From assembly GCA_018224315.1 (NCBI GenBank), contig JAGTVF010000249.1, forward strand, positions 1-7,545: a stretch of 7,545 nt of DNA, in the 5' to 3' direction. A model generated the notes under the pieces. That model was not told the DNA's origin, ran no database searches, and saw only the letters and a program-made list of their open reading frames with translations. This document shows positions 1 to 6,226 of this stretch, in pieces. Source of the stretch: Desulfobacterales bacterium (GTDB lineage: Bacteria; Desulfobacterota; Desulfobacteria; Desulfobacterales; Desulfosalsimonadaceae). Made by a program: the position numbers and the translations under genes. Each line of letters opens with the position of its first letter. The first letter of the stretch is position 1.

Positions 1-297
1 CTGAAAAACGGGTGGATACAGAATCGTTCCACGGTTTGTGGCCACCGTGACATCGACTTTGACGCCCATGCGGATAAGGCGGTTGTTGTCAATATAAGAT
101 GAAACCGAATCATTGATCGCATCAGACAAATGCACGGAGCCGGCCAGCACGGCATTCATCTCAGAGAGATAGATGTTGCTGACGGCTTTCTCGTAATGAC
201 CGGTGAAATAGCCTTCCAGTGCCGATACCGTGGCCATGTACAAAAGCGGCGGCAGCAGAATGCACAGGATGATCATTTTAAAGGACAGGTACTTCAT
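1..297 (-). CDS. Membrane-anchored protein of unknown function, N-terminal 99 residues (partial)
   Basis: An open reading frame starts with ATG at 297 and stays open to the left window edge. It begins MKYLSFKMIILCILLPPLLY, a short basic start followed by a hydrophobic stretch at about residues 6-26. I read this as a signal anchor or first transmembrane helix, with the following residues probably outside the cytoplasm. The next part (about 30-80) looks mostly helical, and residues 80-99 contain alternating hydrophobic residues (KVDVTVATNRGTILYPPVF) like a beta strand. This arrangement resembles the sensor region of membrane signalling proteins, but no catalytic domain is visible, so I assign no function. 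Its ATG overlaps the TGA stop of the TPR gene by four bases (ATGA), which suggests translational coupling and a shared role at the cell envelope. The gene is real by position and coding frame; its identity is unknown. Confidence 0.72.
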   Translation of the reverse strand, partial: MKYLSFKMIILCILLPPLLYMATVSALEGYFTGHYEKAVSNIYLSEMNAVLAGSVHLSDAINDSVSSYIDNNRLIRMGVKVDVTVATNRGTILYPPVFQ

Positions 298-2603
298 TGG
301 ACCCCGGTATCCGGTTCCTGTTTTTTCAGATTGGCCAGCAGCCTGCGTGCCGCTTCGGCTTCCTCGAAGTGCTCCTCAAACCTCAGGGCTTTTTTCAGGG
401 TGGATTCCGCCCGCTGGAAATCGCCCTTTTTGTGATACGTCATGGCCAGGTGATACAGGATTGTGGGATTGGCCGGCAGCTTTTCCAGGCTTGCGGAAAA
501 TTCCCGCACGGCCGCATCATAAAGGCCCATTTTAAAATAGACCCAGCCAAGGGTATCGGCCACCCTGGGATCTTCAGGCATACTTGCTTTGGCCCGTTTG
601 GCCAGGTCCAGGGCATGGTTTAAATCCTCCTGCCTTTCCGCCAGCAGGTAGGCCAGGTTATTGGCAGCCGGGGCAAAATCCGGGTTGATCTCCAGGGCGC
701 GCCTGTAGGCGGCCATGGCTTTTTCTTCTTCCTGACGCATATAATGTAAAATGCCAAGCATCATGGGCAGCATCACCTGATCCGGATTTTGCCCGGCGGC
801 TTTTTTGAAATTTTCAATGGCCCGGCTGTCTTCTCCGGTCTGGATGTAGAGTTCGGCCAACGAATAGTAGGCCGGCAGATGATTGTCATTCTGCAGGAGG
901 GCTTGTTTGAACAGGGCTTCCGCCTTTGCGGGCCTGTTTTGCAGCAGCATGAGGCGGCCTTTTAAATAAAGAACCGGGGCCAGGCTTTGGGGTTTTCCGG
1001 TAAATTCTTCAATGCGATGATCACAGCGGGCAATGGCCAAGTCAACTTTGCCATCGGCAATCAGCATTTCCACGAGATTGACAAAGGCCTGCAAATGTTT
1101 TGGATCCCTGGCCACTGCGGCTTCAAATGCGGAAGCGGCTTCTTGATGCTCCTTGTGTAGTCGGTAGATGAGGCCCAGGTTGTAATAGCCGGCCGGATTG
1201 GCCGGGGCAATGGCAATCATGCGTTTGAACAAAGCCTCTGCGGTTTTGTAATCCTGCTTGCTGGCATGGATATCGCCGAGCATGGCCAGGGCCTGCAGGT
1301 TCCGGGGCGATACGTCAAGGGCCTGTTTGCAGGCCTCCATGGCCTGGGCCAGGTTGCGTTCCGAGTAGTAGATCCTTGCCATCATCAGCCGGGCGGACGG
1401 GTATTCCGGACTTTCGGGTCCGATTTTGGCCAGGCTTGTCTTGGCGGCATTTACCTCGTCGGCCTGCAAATGGGCCATGGCCTGGAGATAGTTGATTTTA
1501 TCGGGTTCGGCAAAATTTTCCCGAAGATCAGCGTACAGGGCAATGGCGTCGTTGTACCGCCGTTCGGCCATGAGCACGCGTCCTTTGAGCAGGTGGGCCG
1601 GCAGATAATCCGGCTTTTTTCCCAGGGCCTTATTGATATGGTGCCAGGCTTTTTCCAGTTCGTTGCAGCTGATGTAGAAATCCGATAAAGCCAGCATCAG
1701 CCCGATGTTTTCCGGCTGCAAAGACAGGGCTTTTTGGTACATGGACAATGCCTTCTGCTTTTGATCCTGGCTTGTGTAAAAAGAGGCGGCTGCCAGATAG
1801 GACCGGATATTGTTAGGGCTGACGGAAATGGCTTTTTGAAAGGTTTCTTCAGCATCCTCCCACCTGGACCGGCTGGCAAACAGATTGGCCAGAATCAGGT
1901 ACAGTTTGGGTTCATCCGGGCGAACGGTCAGGGCATCGTGAATGATTTCTTCAGCTTTGTCCATGTTGTTGGACCGGGCGTAAATTTCATACAGGTTCAG
2001 CCGCAGGGGCAGGGATTTGGGATTTTGGTCAATGCCCTCCTGCAAAATTTCAATGGCCTGCAATGGGTCCTGCCGCTGGACGGCGATGCTGGCCAGGGAG
2101 GTGTAGGCCCGCTCCCTTGAAGGATCAATATCGATGATCTGTTCGTAGATTTTCACGGCTTTTTCCAGATCTTGTTCCTGGGTATTGATACCGGCCATGA
2201 GAAACAGGGCGGACAGATTGTTTTCTTCCTGTTTCAGCACGCGCTGCAGCAACTGCTTAGCCTCGGAAAAATCCTTGTGCAGAAGATAAAGGGTGGCCAG
2301 GCGCAGCTGGATATCGCTGTTTTCCGGATTGAGTTCATCGGCTTTTTTAAAAATAGAAAAAGCTTTGCCCACATTGCCGAGGTGAAGATAGGTTTCCCCG
2401 AGACTGGAATAGGCCGGGGCAAAGCCGGGATCAATCTCGATTACTTTTTGAAGGACATTGCGGGCGCAGACATAATCCTGGTTGTCAAAACATTTGCGGG
2501 CCTGGTCATAATGCGTCTGTTTGCGCCGTTCTTCAGGATCCTGGCATGCGAGGCAAAAGCATAAAGCAACCAGGATGACAAACAGCAATCGTGTCTTTGA
2601 CAT
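294..2603 (-). CDS. TPR-repeat probable lipoprotein, about 21 tetratricopeptide units
   Basis: This 769-residue protein begins with a typical export signal (MSKTRLLFVILVALCFCLAC). Cys20 is a plausible lipidation site, though the lipobox is atypical (C-L-A-C rather than L-A/S-G/A-C). From about residue 28 to the end I count 21 consecutive 34-residue TPR units plus a closing helix. The repeats carry the usual alternating W/L-G-Y, A and P positions, for example AYSSLGETYLHLGN and AANNLAYLLAER. TPR arrays are protein-binding scaffolds; no enzyme domain is present. The start at 2603 is preferred over an in-frame ATG at 2714 because it gives a signal peptide, has an AAGGA ribosome site at 2614-2618, and avoids overlapping the upstream cysteine-rich gene. 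It lies 22 bases after that gene and overlaps the next gene by four bases. It resembles the large TPR lipoproteins linked to polysaccharide export or protein sorting (PrsT-like), but no such partner is in view, so the role is open. Confidence 0.88.
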   Translation of the reverse strand: MSKTRLLFVILVALCFCLACQDPEERRKQTHYDQARKCFDNQDYVCARNVLQKVIEIDPGFAPAYSSLGETYLHLGNVGKAFSIFKKADELNPENSDIQLRLATLYLLHKDFSEAKQLLQRVLKQEENNLSALFLMAGINTQEQDLEKAVKIYEQIIDIDPSRERAYTSLASIAVQRQDPLQAIEILQEGIDQNPKSLPLRLNLYEIYARSNNMDKAEEIIHDALTVRPDEPKLYLILANLFASRSRWEDAEETFQKAISVSPNNIRSYLAAASFYTSQDQKQKALSMYQKALSLQPENIGLMLALSDFYISCNELEKAWHHINKALGKKPDYLPAHLLKGRVLMAERRYNDAIALYADLRENFAEPDKINYLQAMAHLQADEVNAAKTSLAKIGPESPEYPSARLMMARIYYSERNLAQAMEACKQALDVSPRNLQALAMLGDIHASKQDYKTAEALFKRMIAIAPANPAGYYNLGLIYRLHKEHQEAASAFEAAVARDPKHLQAFVNLVEMLIADGKVDLAIARCDHRIEEFTGKPQSLAPVLYLKGRLMLLQNRPAKAEALFKQALLQNDNHLPAYYSLAELYIQTGEDSRAIENFKKAAGQNPDQVMLPMMLGILHYMRQEEEKAMAAYRRALEINPDFAPAANNLAYLLAERQEDLNHALDLAKRAKASMPEDPRVADTLGWVYFKMGLYDAAVREFSASLEKLPANPTILYHLAMTYHKKGDFQRAESTLKKALRFEEHFEEAEAARRLLANLKKQEPDTGVQ

Positions 2604-2613
2604 GATTGGCGTA

Positions 2614-2618
2614 TCCTT
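2614..2618 (-). promoter_or_regulatory. Ribosome binding site of the TPR lipoprotein gene
   Basis: AAGGA on the minus strand lies ten bases before the ATG at 2603. It decides the start: the longer reading from 2714 would lack the signal peptide at its N-terminus and would run through the cysteine-rich gene in another frame. Confidence 0.6.
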
Positions 2619-2625
2619 TGACAAA

Positions 2626-2871
2626 TCAATGATTCTCAGTCGTTTTATTTTGCTGGTCCAAAAGGGGATGGCAGGATGATTCCGGTGTTTCCGAAGTGCT
2701 GCATGCGCATGCATGTTTATGCCCTTTCTGCCGTAAACAAACGTGGCATCGGCTGTCGGCGCACATCTGGCAGGAAAAGCAGTCCGGACAGGGATTTTTT
2801 TTGGGCGTATCAGGATCCTGATCCGGAACGTAAACTTTGCCTTTTAAGCCGGGGACGTTGACAAAGGGCAT
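2626..2871 (-). CDS. Small cysteine-rich protein, probable metal or Fe-S binding
   Basis: The gene encodes 81 residues with nine cysteines at 28, 31, 34, 37, 42, 45, 55, 57 and 67. The core is CX2CX2CX2CX4CX2C (CPDCFSCQMCADSRCHVC), followed by a His/Cys-rich stretch (HKHACAC). Such spacing usually means a bound metal, either zinc or an iron-sulfur cluster, but it is not a standard 2[4Fe-4S] ferredoxin: CX2CX2CX2C occurs once, without the trailing CP or a second copy. The N-terminus (MPFVNVPGLKGKVYVPD) looks like a conserved short beta element; I recall similar small proteins in Desulfobacterota without a known function. No signal peptide or membrane segment is seen, so it is probably cytoplasmic. 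It begins ten bases after fdhD, with its ribosome site overlapping the fdhD stop codon, so the two are very likely cotranscribed and perhaps functionally linked. Confidence 0.85.
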   Translation of the reverse strand: MPFVNVPGLKGKVYVPDQDPDTPKKNPCPDCFSCQMCADSRCHVCLRQKGHKHACACSTSETPESSCHPLLDQQNKTTENH

Positions 2872-2878
2872 GAATTAA

Positions 2879-2883
2879 TCCTT
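2879..2883 (-). promoter_or_regulatory. Ribosome binding site of the cysteine-rich gene, overlapping the fdhD stop
   Basis: AAGGA on the minus strand ends seven bases before the ATG at 2871 and shares bases with the TAA stop of fdhD (2884-2882). The shared bases suggest that ribosomes ending fdhD can restart on the small gene. Confidence 0.6.
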
Positions 2884-3730
2884 ATCTGGGGTTTTCTGCC
2901 GGAAACTCCCGGCTTTCAGCGTGCCCTATTCTGTGATCCCCGCAAAATACCATCAGCCGGCCGTCTTTTGCACAGGCCAGGGTCATATTCACAGACCGGG
3001 CCAAATCCACTGCCAGGGCCGTGGGACGGGATATGCCCACAAGCATTTCAAGGCCGGCTCGTCCCGCCTTTTGCACCAGTTCATAGCTGAGTCTGGAAGA
3101 CATGATGGCCAGACATGCGTTTTTCATTTGGTTTAGCATAAACACTTTGCCAATGGCCTTGTCAAGGGCATTGTGTCTTCCCACGTCTTCAGCAGCAGCC
3201 ATGGCTTCCATGGAGTGGCTGAAAATAACAGCCGCATGGGAGCTGCGGCTGCTGCGGTACAGGGGCTGATGGTCAGGCAGTTGATCCACGCCGGCCATAA
3301 TCCGGCTGACAGAAAAAACAGTGGCCGACTTGACCGGCACAAGAACCCGGGCAATGTCTTCTATGACCTCCTTGCCGCAGATGCCGCAGCTGGTCTGGCT
3401 GACAAAGCCCTTGCGCTCCAGCAGGCCGGCGGCCTGAATGCGCCGTTCTTCTGTGAGTGTCAGGGTGGCCACGTTGGTCTGGTCCTCTGTGCAAAAGCTG
3501 ATGGTGACAATGTCGTCCGGGTGATCCACAAGTCCCTCGGCCAGGCAGAACCCGGCCACATGGGCATTTTCATCTCCTGGCGTACGCATGACAACTGAAT
3601 ATGGGCTTCCGGCCACGCGTATGGACAAGGGTTCTTCAGTGATAAGGGCCTGGCTGCGCTCCGTACGCCGGTTTTCTTCGTATTGAGCATAAGTCGCCAT
3701 GACATGGGTTGATTCGGTGTTTTCCGTCAT
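2882..3730 (-). CDS. fdhD: Formate dehydrogenase accessory sulfurtransferase FdhD
   Basis: FdhD receives sulfur from a cysteine desulfurase and passes it to the Mo/W-bis-MGD cofactor of formate dehydrogenases, a step needed for their activity; it acts in the cytoplasm. This copy has about 282 residues, close to the E. coli length (277). Family features visible are the early TEEPLSIRV strand (about 32-39), GDENAHVAGFCLAEGL (about 52-67), the sulfur-carrying pair in TSCGICGKE (Cys115 and Cys118), EDVGRHNALDKAIGK (about 181-195), SSRLSYELVQKAGRAG (about 211-226) and RPTALAVDLA (about 235-244). Oddity: where I recall TGG before HAA in many FdhD proteins, this one has SRSSHAA. The ATG at 3730 is preferred; an in-frame GTG at 3739 touches the upstream stop and would add three residues, but it has no ribosome site. 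The gene sits between the nuclease-like gene and the cysteine-rich gene. No formate dehydrogenase gene is visible here. Confidence 0.93.
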   Translation of the reverse strand: MTENTESTHVMATYAQYEENRRTERSQALITEEPLSIRVAGSPYSVVMRTPGDENAHVAGFCLAEGLVDHPDDIVTISFCTEDQTNVATLTLTEERRIQAAGLLERKGFVSQTSCGICGKEVIEDIARVLVPVKSATVFSVSRIMAGVDQLPDHQPLYRSSRSSHAAVIFSHSMEAMAAAEDVGRHNALDKAIGKVFMLNQMKNACLAIMSSRLSYELVQKAGRAGLEMLVGISRPTALAVDLARSVNMTLACAKDGRLMVFCGDHRIGHAESREFPAENPR

Positions 3731-3739
3731 TTTGTCCAC

Positions 3740-4294
3740 TTATATGTTTTGGCAGGTATATTCGTCGCATTCCTTTTGCGTGAGCACTTCCATTGCAAAC
3801 AGGATTTGTTTTTCCTTTTGCCGTTTTTGAGGAGACAGCACCAACGGCTGCTGGCTTTCTATGATCCGGACCGCATCGCTTCTGGAAACAATGGCTTCCA
3901 GGCCTGTGCCGGTCACCCGGCCCGTGGCCGTGTCAATGATCTCGGCATCCTCTGCGTTGGTCACCACCGCCCGGAAAATGGCTTTGTCATAAAAAATACG
4001 GGCTGCGGCCACGGCTGTCCGCCTGCGCGACACAATGGAGCCCGGCCGGTATAAAATAAGCATCAGGGGACTGTCACCAGCATGTACAACAAAATCCACA
4101 AGCACATGCCCGGTCTTTTCGTCGAGTTCCAGCTGCATCTGCTGCCGGGCCTGTATTTCGTTTTTGGCATAGCCTTTTTCTTCGACCAGAAATCGGGCAA
4201 TCTGCTGCCGGCGCCTTTCATCATGGGTATCGGCAAGGCTTTGGCCCGTGAGAAAGTCCGTGGTTTCCCCCAGGATCAGGTGGTGGGTTCCCAT
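3740..4294 (-). CDS. Type I restriction R-subunit N-terminal-like (HsdR_N) domain protein
   Basis: This 184-residue protein resembles the stand-alone form of the HsdR N-terminal domain, a PD-(D/E)XK nuclease fold. Visible elements are a helix with DERRRQQIARFLVEEKGYAK (24-43), a strand with Asp67 (GHVLVDFVV), a second strand PLMLILYRPGS (76-86), a basic-alanine helix (89-100) and VTNAEDAEIID (111-121), a VTNG-like motif of this family. The E-x-K pair expected on the second strand is absent (LILYR instead), so nuclease activity is doubtful. The C-terminal 35 residues are charged. There is no methylase, specificity subunit or helicase nearby, so this is not a restriction system. It starts inside the end of metW (19-base overlap), has a good AAGGA ribosome site at 4301-4305, and its stop lies directly before fdhD. 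A regulatory or nucleic-acid-binding role is possible, but the function is unknown. Confidence 0.85.
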   Translation of the reverse strand: MGTHHLILGETTDFLTGQSLADTHDERRRQQIARFLVEEKGYAKNEIQARQQMQLELDEKTGHVLVDFVVHAGDSPLMLILYRPGSIVSRRRTAVAAARIFYDKAIFRAVVTNAEDAEIIDTATGRVTGTGLEAIVSRSDAVRIIESQQPLVLSPQKRQKEKQILFAMEVLTQKECDEYTCQNI

Positions 4295-4929
4295 AACCGA
4301 TCCTTTCCCCCGCTGATGAGAAAAATACCATAGGTGGCCCGCAGGTTGGGAAGGGCTGAAACGATGCGGCCGCTTTTGTCCTGCTTGTCCGTGTTGATGG
4401 CCACTTCCTTTTGAATCGTAAATCCCATTTCCCTGGCAAATGCCCGGAAATCCCTTATGGACAGAATCCGGATATTGGGCGTGTCATACCATTGATAGGG
4501 CAGCTGCGGGGTGACCGGGGCGTGTCCGGTAAAAAGCCCCTGCAGGCGCACATGCCAGTGACCGAAATTGGGAAAACTCACAATGGCCTGTTTGCCGATG
4601 CGCAGCATGGAATGGATCAGGGTCAGCGGATCATAGACCTGCTGCAGGGTCTGGCTTAAGATCACGTAGTCAAAGGCCCCTGCGGGATAATCATGGACTT
4701 CCTGGTTGATATCGCCCTGGATGACGCTTAAGCCCTTTTCAATGCATTTGACCACTTTTTCCTCCACCAGTTCAATGCCGGTTTCCCGGACCTGTTTGTG
4801 GTCTTTTAAATAGGCCAGCAGTTCGCCCTCGCCGCAGCCAAGGCCGATGACCCGGGAGCCGGGTGTGATCCAGGCGGCGATGACCTGGAGGTCAAAGCGC
4901 AGTTTGTTTTCCGGTATCTTCATAGACAC
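4276..4929 (-). CDS. metW: Methionine biosynthesis protein MetW
   Basis: MetW is a small class I methyltransferase-fold protein that partners MetX and is needed for homoserine acylation in several bacteria; its own chemistry is not well defined. The 217 residues show the SAM-binding loop VIGLGCGEG (27-35), the acidic second motif GIELVEEKV (51-59), QGDIN (71-75), FDYVILSQTLQQVYDP (86-101) and the MetW signature SFPNFGHWHVRLQ (118-130), then PYQWYDTPNIRILS (144-157). Length and motifs fit the family over its whole extent. The usual Asp before LGCG is Gly here. The start is GTG at 4929, chosen because AGAGGG lies ten bases ahead; the ATG at 4923 would be 16 bases away. The gene overlaps metX by 38 bases and the HsdR_N-like gene by 19, a coupled arrangement common for metXW. 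Confidence 0.94.
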   Translation of the reverse strand: MSMKIPENKLRFDLQVIAAWITPGSRVIGLGCGEGELLAYLKDHKQVRETGIELVEEKVVKCIEKGLSVIQGDINQEVHDYPAGAFDYVILSQTLQQVYDPLTLIHSMLRIGKQAIVSFPNFGHWHVRLQGLFTGHAPVTPQLPYQWYDTPNIRILSIRDFRAFAREMGFTIQKEVAINTDKQDKSGRIVSALPNLRATYGIFLISGGKDRLWEPTT

Positions 4930-6076
4930 TGTCGATAAACCCTCTGACCAGATCGGTCAGTCGTTGATTGGGCAGCAAAAAGGCATCATGGCCCCATTCC
5001 GCCTCGATTTCACAAAAACTCACGTCCCGTCCGCTTTTTTTCATGGCCTGGACCATTTCCCTGGACTGGTAGGTGGGATAGAGCCAGTCAGAGGTAAAAG
5101 AGACAACCATGAATTTTGCACGGCTTGCGGAAAAGACGGTTACCGGGGAATCCGCCCCGTCAAACCGGGTCAGGTCAAAATAGTCGGCTGCCTTTGTAAT
5201 ATAGAGAAACGAGTTGGCATCAAAACGTTCCACGAACTTGGCTCCCTGGTGGCGCAGATAGCTTTCCACCTGGAAGTCCACGTCAAACTGGTATGAAAAA
5301 TCCTCCTTGTCCTGCAGGCGCCGTCCGAATTTCCGGCGCATGGCCTCATCTGACAGGTAGGTGATATGCCCGATCATCCGCGCCACTGACAATCCCAGAT
5401 CCGGCTGTTTTCTGCCGTAATAATTGCCCTGGTTCCAGTTGGGATCAGCGGCAATGGCCTGGCGGGCCACCTCGTTGAATGCAATGGCCAGGGCGGAATG
5501 GCGCATGGTGGTGGCAAGGGGAATGGCCGCACACACATTTTCCGGATACTGCACACACCATTGCAGCACCTGCATGCCGCCCATGGAGCCGCCGATGAGA
5601 CATAAAATCTTTTCAATGCCCAGATGCGCCATCAAAGCCTTCTGGGCCCGGACCATGTCGCCGATGGTCACAAAGGGAAAATCCATGCCATAGGGCATGC
5701 CGGTTTGCGGGTTGACGGCACAGGGCCCTGTTGAGCCCATGCATCCGCCCAGCACATTGGAGCAGACCACGAAATAATGGTCCGTATCAATTCCCTTGCC
5801 CGGGCCGATCATGTTTTCCCACCAGCCCGGCTTATCATCATTGTGTGCGTAAAAGCCGGCTGCATGGCTGTCTCCGGTCAGGGCGTGGAGGACCAGCACC
5901 ACGTTGCTGCGGTCCGGATTCAGGGTGCCGTAGGTCTCATAGGCCAGGGTGATGGGCCCGAGCCTGGCGCCGCTGTCCAGGGGCATCTCGTGGGGCGGGC
6001 GGGCAAAGGTGAAAAATTTCTTTTCAACAATGCCCACGGACCGGCCGGATTGGTCATGGGTGATGTATTCACTCAT
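4892..6076 (-). CDS. metX: Homoserine O-acyltransferase MetX
   Basis: MetX transfers an acyl group (acetyl or succinyl) from its CoA ester to the hydroxyl of L-homoserine, opening the route to methionine by sulfhydrylation or transsulfuration. The 394 residues span a complete alpha/beta-hydrolase protein. The N-terminal core contains NVVLVLHALTGDSHAAG (58-74). The substrate-binding signature runs GWWENMIGPGKGIDTD (84-99) and SNVLGGCMGSTGP (106-118). The nucleophile elbow is GGSMGGMQ with Ser164. Catalytic Asp330 sits in TSDWLYP and His363 in EWGHDAF. The family is known to contain both acetyl- and succinyl-specific members, and I cannot tell which this is by eye. The start at 6076 gives the usual N-terminus but has only a weak ribosome site. 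The gene follows a 150-base spacer with a candidate promoter and is tightly coupled to metW. Identification is firm; acyl specificity is not. Confidence 0.95.
   Translation of the reverse strand: MSEYITHDQSGRSVGIVEKKFFTFARPPHEMPLDSGARLGPITLAYETYGTLNPDRSNVVLVLHALTGDSHAAGFYAHNDDKPGWWENMIGPGKGIDTDHYFVVCSNVLGGCMGSTGPCAVNPQTGMPYGMDFPFVTIGDMVRAQKALMAHLGIEKILCLIGGSMGGMQVLQWCVQYPENVCAAIPLATTMRHSALAIAFNEVARQAIAADPNWNQGNYYGRKQPDLGLSVARMIGHITYLSDEAMRRKFGRRLQDKEDFSYQFDVDFQVESYLRHQGAKFVERFDANSFLYITKAADYFDLTRFDGADSPVTVFSASRAKFMVVSFTSDWLYPTYQSREMVQAMKKSGRDVSFCEIEAEWGHDAFLLPNQRLTDLVRGFIDSVYEDTGKQTAL
4940..4945 (-). promoter_or_regulatory. Ribosome binding site of metW inside metX
   Basis: AGAGGG on the minus strand lies within the metX coding end, ten bases before GTG 4929 and 16 before ATG 4923. 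It favours the GTG start and supports coupled translation of metX and metW. Confidence 0.5.
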
Positions 6077-6114
6077 TTCAACGATTCTGCGAGCTTTGAG
6101 AAAGTTTTGCGGTT

Positions 6115-6142
6115 GTTATACATCAAGGGGGGATCTCATCAA
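6115..6142 (-). promoter_or_regulatory. Candidate sigma70-type promoter for metX and the downstream cluster
   Basis: On the minus strand TTGATG (6142-6137) and TATAAC (6120-6115) are separated by 16 bases, close to the consensus TTGACA/TATAAT. Transcription would start near 6108, leaving a leader of about 32 bases before metX. The -35 box lies in the loop of the GC-rich hairpin and the spacer crosses its left arm. This rests on pattern only. Confidence 0.4.
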
Positions 6143-6159
6143 TGAGCGATCCCCCCTTG
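6124..6159. terminator. Strong GC-rich hairpin between cooS and metX, possible terminator
   Basis: Arms 6124-6135 and 6148-6159 are perfect 12-bp complements, including six G:C pairs in a row, around a 12-base loop that itself contains TCAT/ATGA. On the plus strand the hairpin is followed by five T (6161-6165) and then a T-rich stretch, the classic intrinsic terminator layout. On the minus strand, the direction of cooS, the bases after the stem are TGATGTATAAC, a poor U-tract. It may still end or protect the cooS transcript, and it would stop antisense transcription entering cooS. No plus-strand gene ends here. Confidence 0.6.
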
Positions 6160-6187
6160 GTTTTTCTCTTGCTTATCAGATACTACA

Positions 6188-6203
6188 GAATCCCTGCGGA
6201 TTC
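6188..6203. other. Small hairpin just after cooS
   Basis: GAATCC (6188-6193) and GGATTC (6198-6203) form a perfect 6-bp stem with a four-base loop, 23 bases past the cooS stop on the minus strand. It has no T-run and may be chance or part of the cooS 3' end structure. The remainder of the 6077-6226 spacer holds only the larger hairpin and the candidate promoter. Confidence 0.35.
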
Positions 6204-6226
6204 AAACAAAACATGCGGTTTGTGGT

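Noticed and set aside
1266..2564. Three plus-strand open frames (1266-1688, 1734-2120, 2172-2564) opposite the TPR gene
   Set aside because: They are antisense shadows of the repeat gene, rich in Gly, Phe and Gln with no recognisable motif, and the minus-strand repeats explain the sequence fully.
2604..2714. In-frame upstream extension of the TPR gene to ATG 2714 (37 more residues)
   Set aside because: It would bury the signal peptide, overlap the cysteine-rich gene in another frame and ignore the AAGGA site before ATG 2603.
3740..4294. Part of a type I restriction-modification locus
   Set aside because: The domain stands alone with no helicase, methylase or specificity gene nearby and lacks the catalytic E-x-K pair.
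4847..5296. Plus-strand open frame opposite metX/metW
   Set aside because: The minus-strand genes here carry clear family motifs; the antisense frame has none.
6077..6226. SAM or other methionine riboswitch before metX
   Set aside because: The predicted leader is only about 32 bases and I see no SAM-I or SAM-II consensus; the only structures are simple hairpins.
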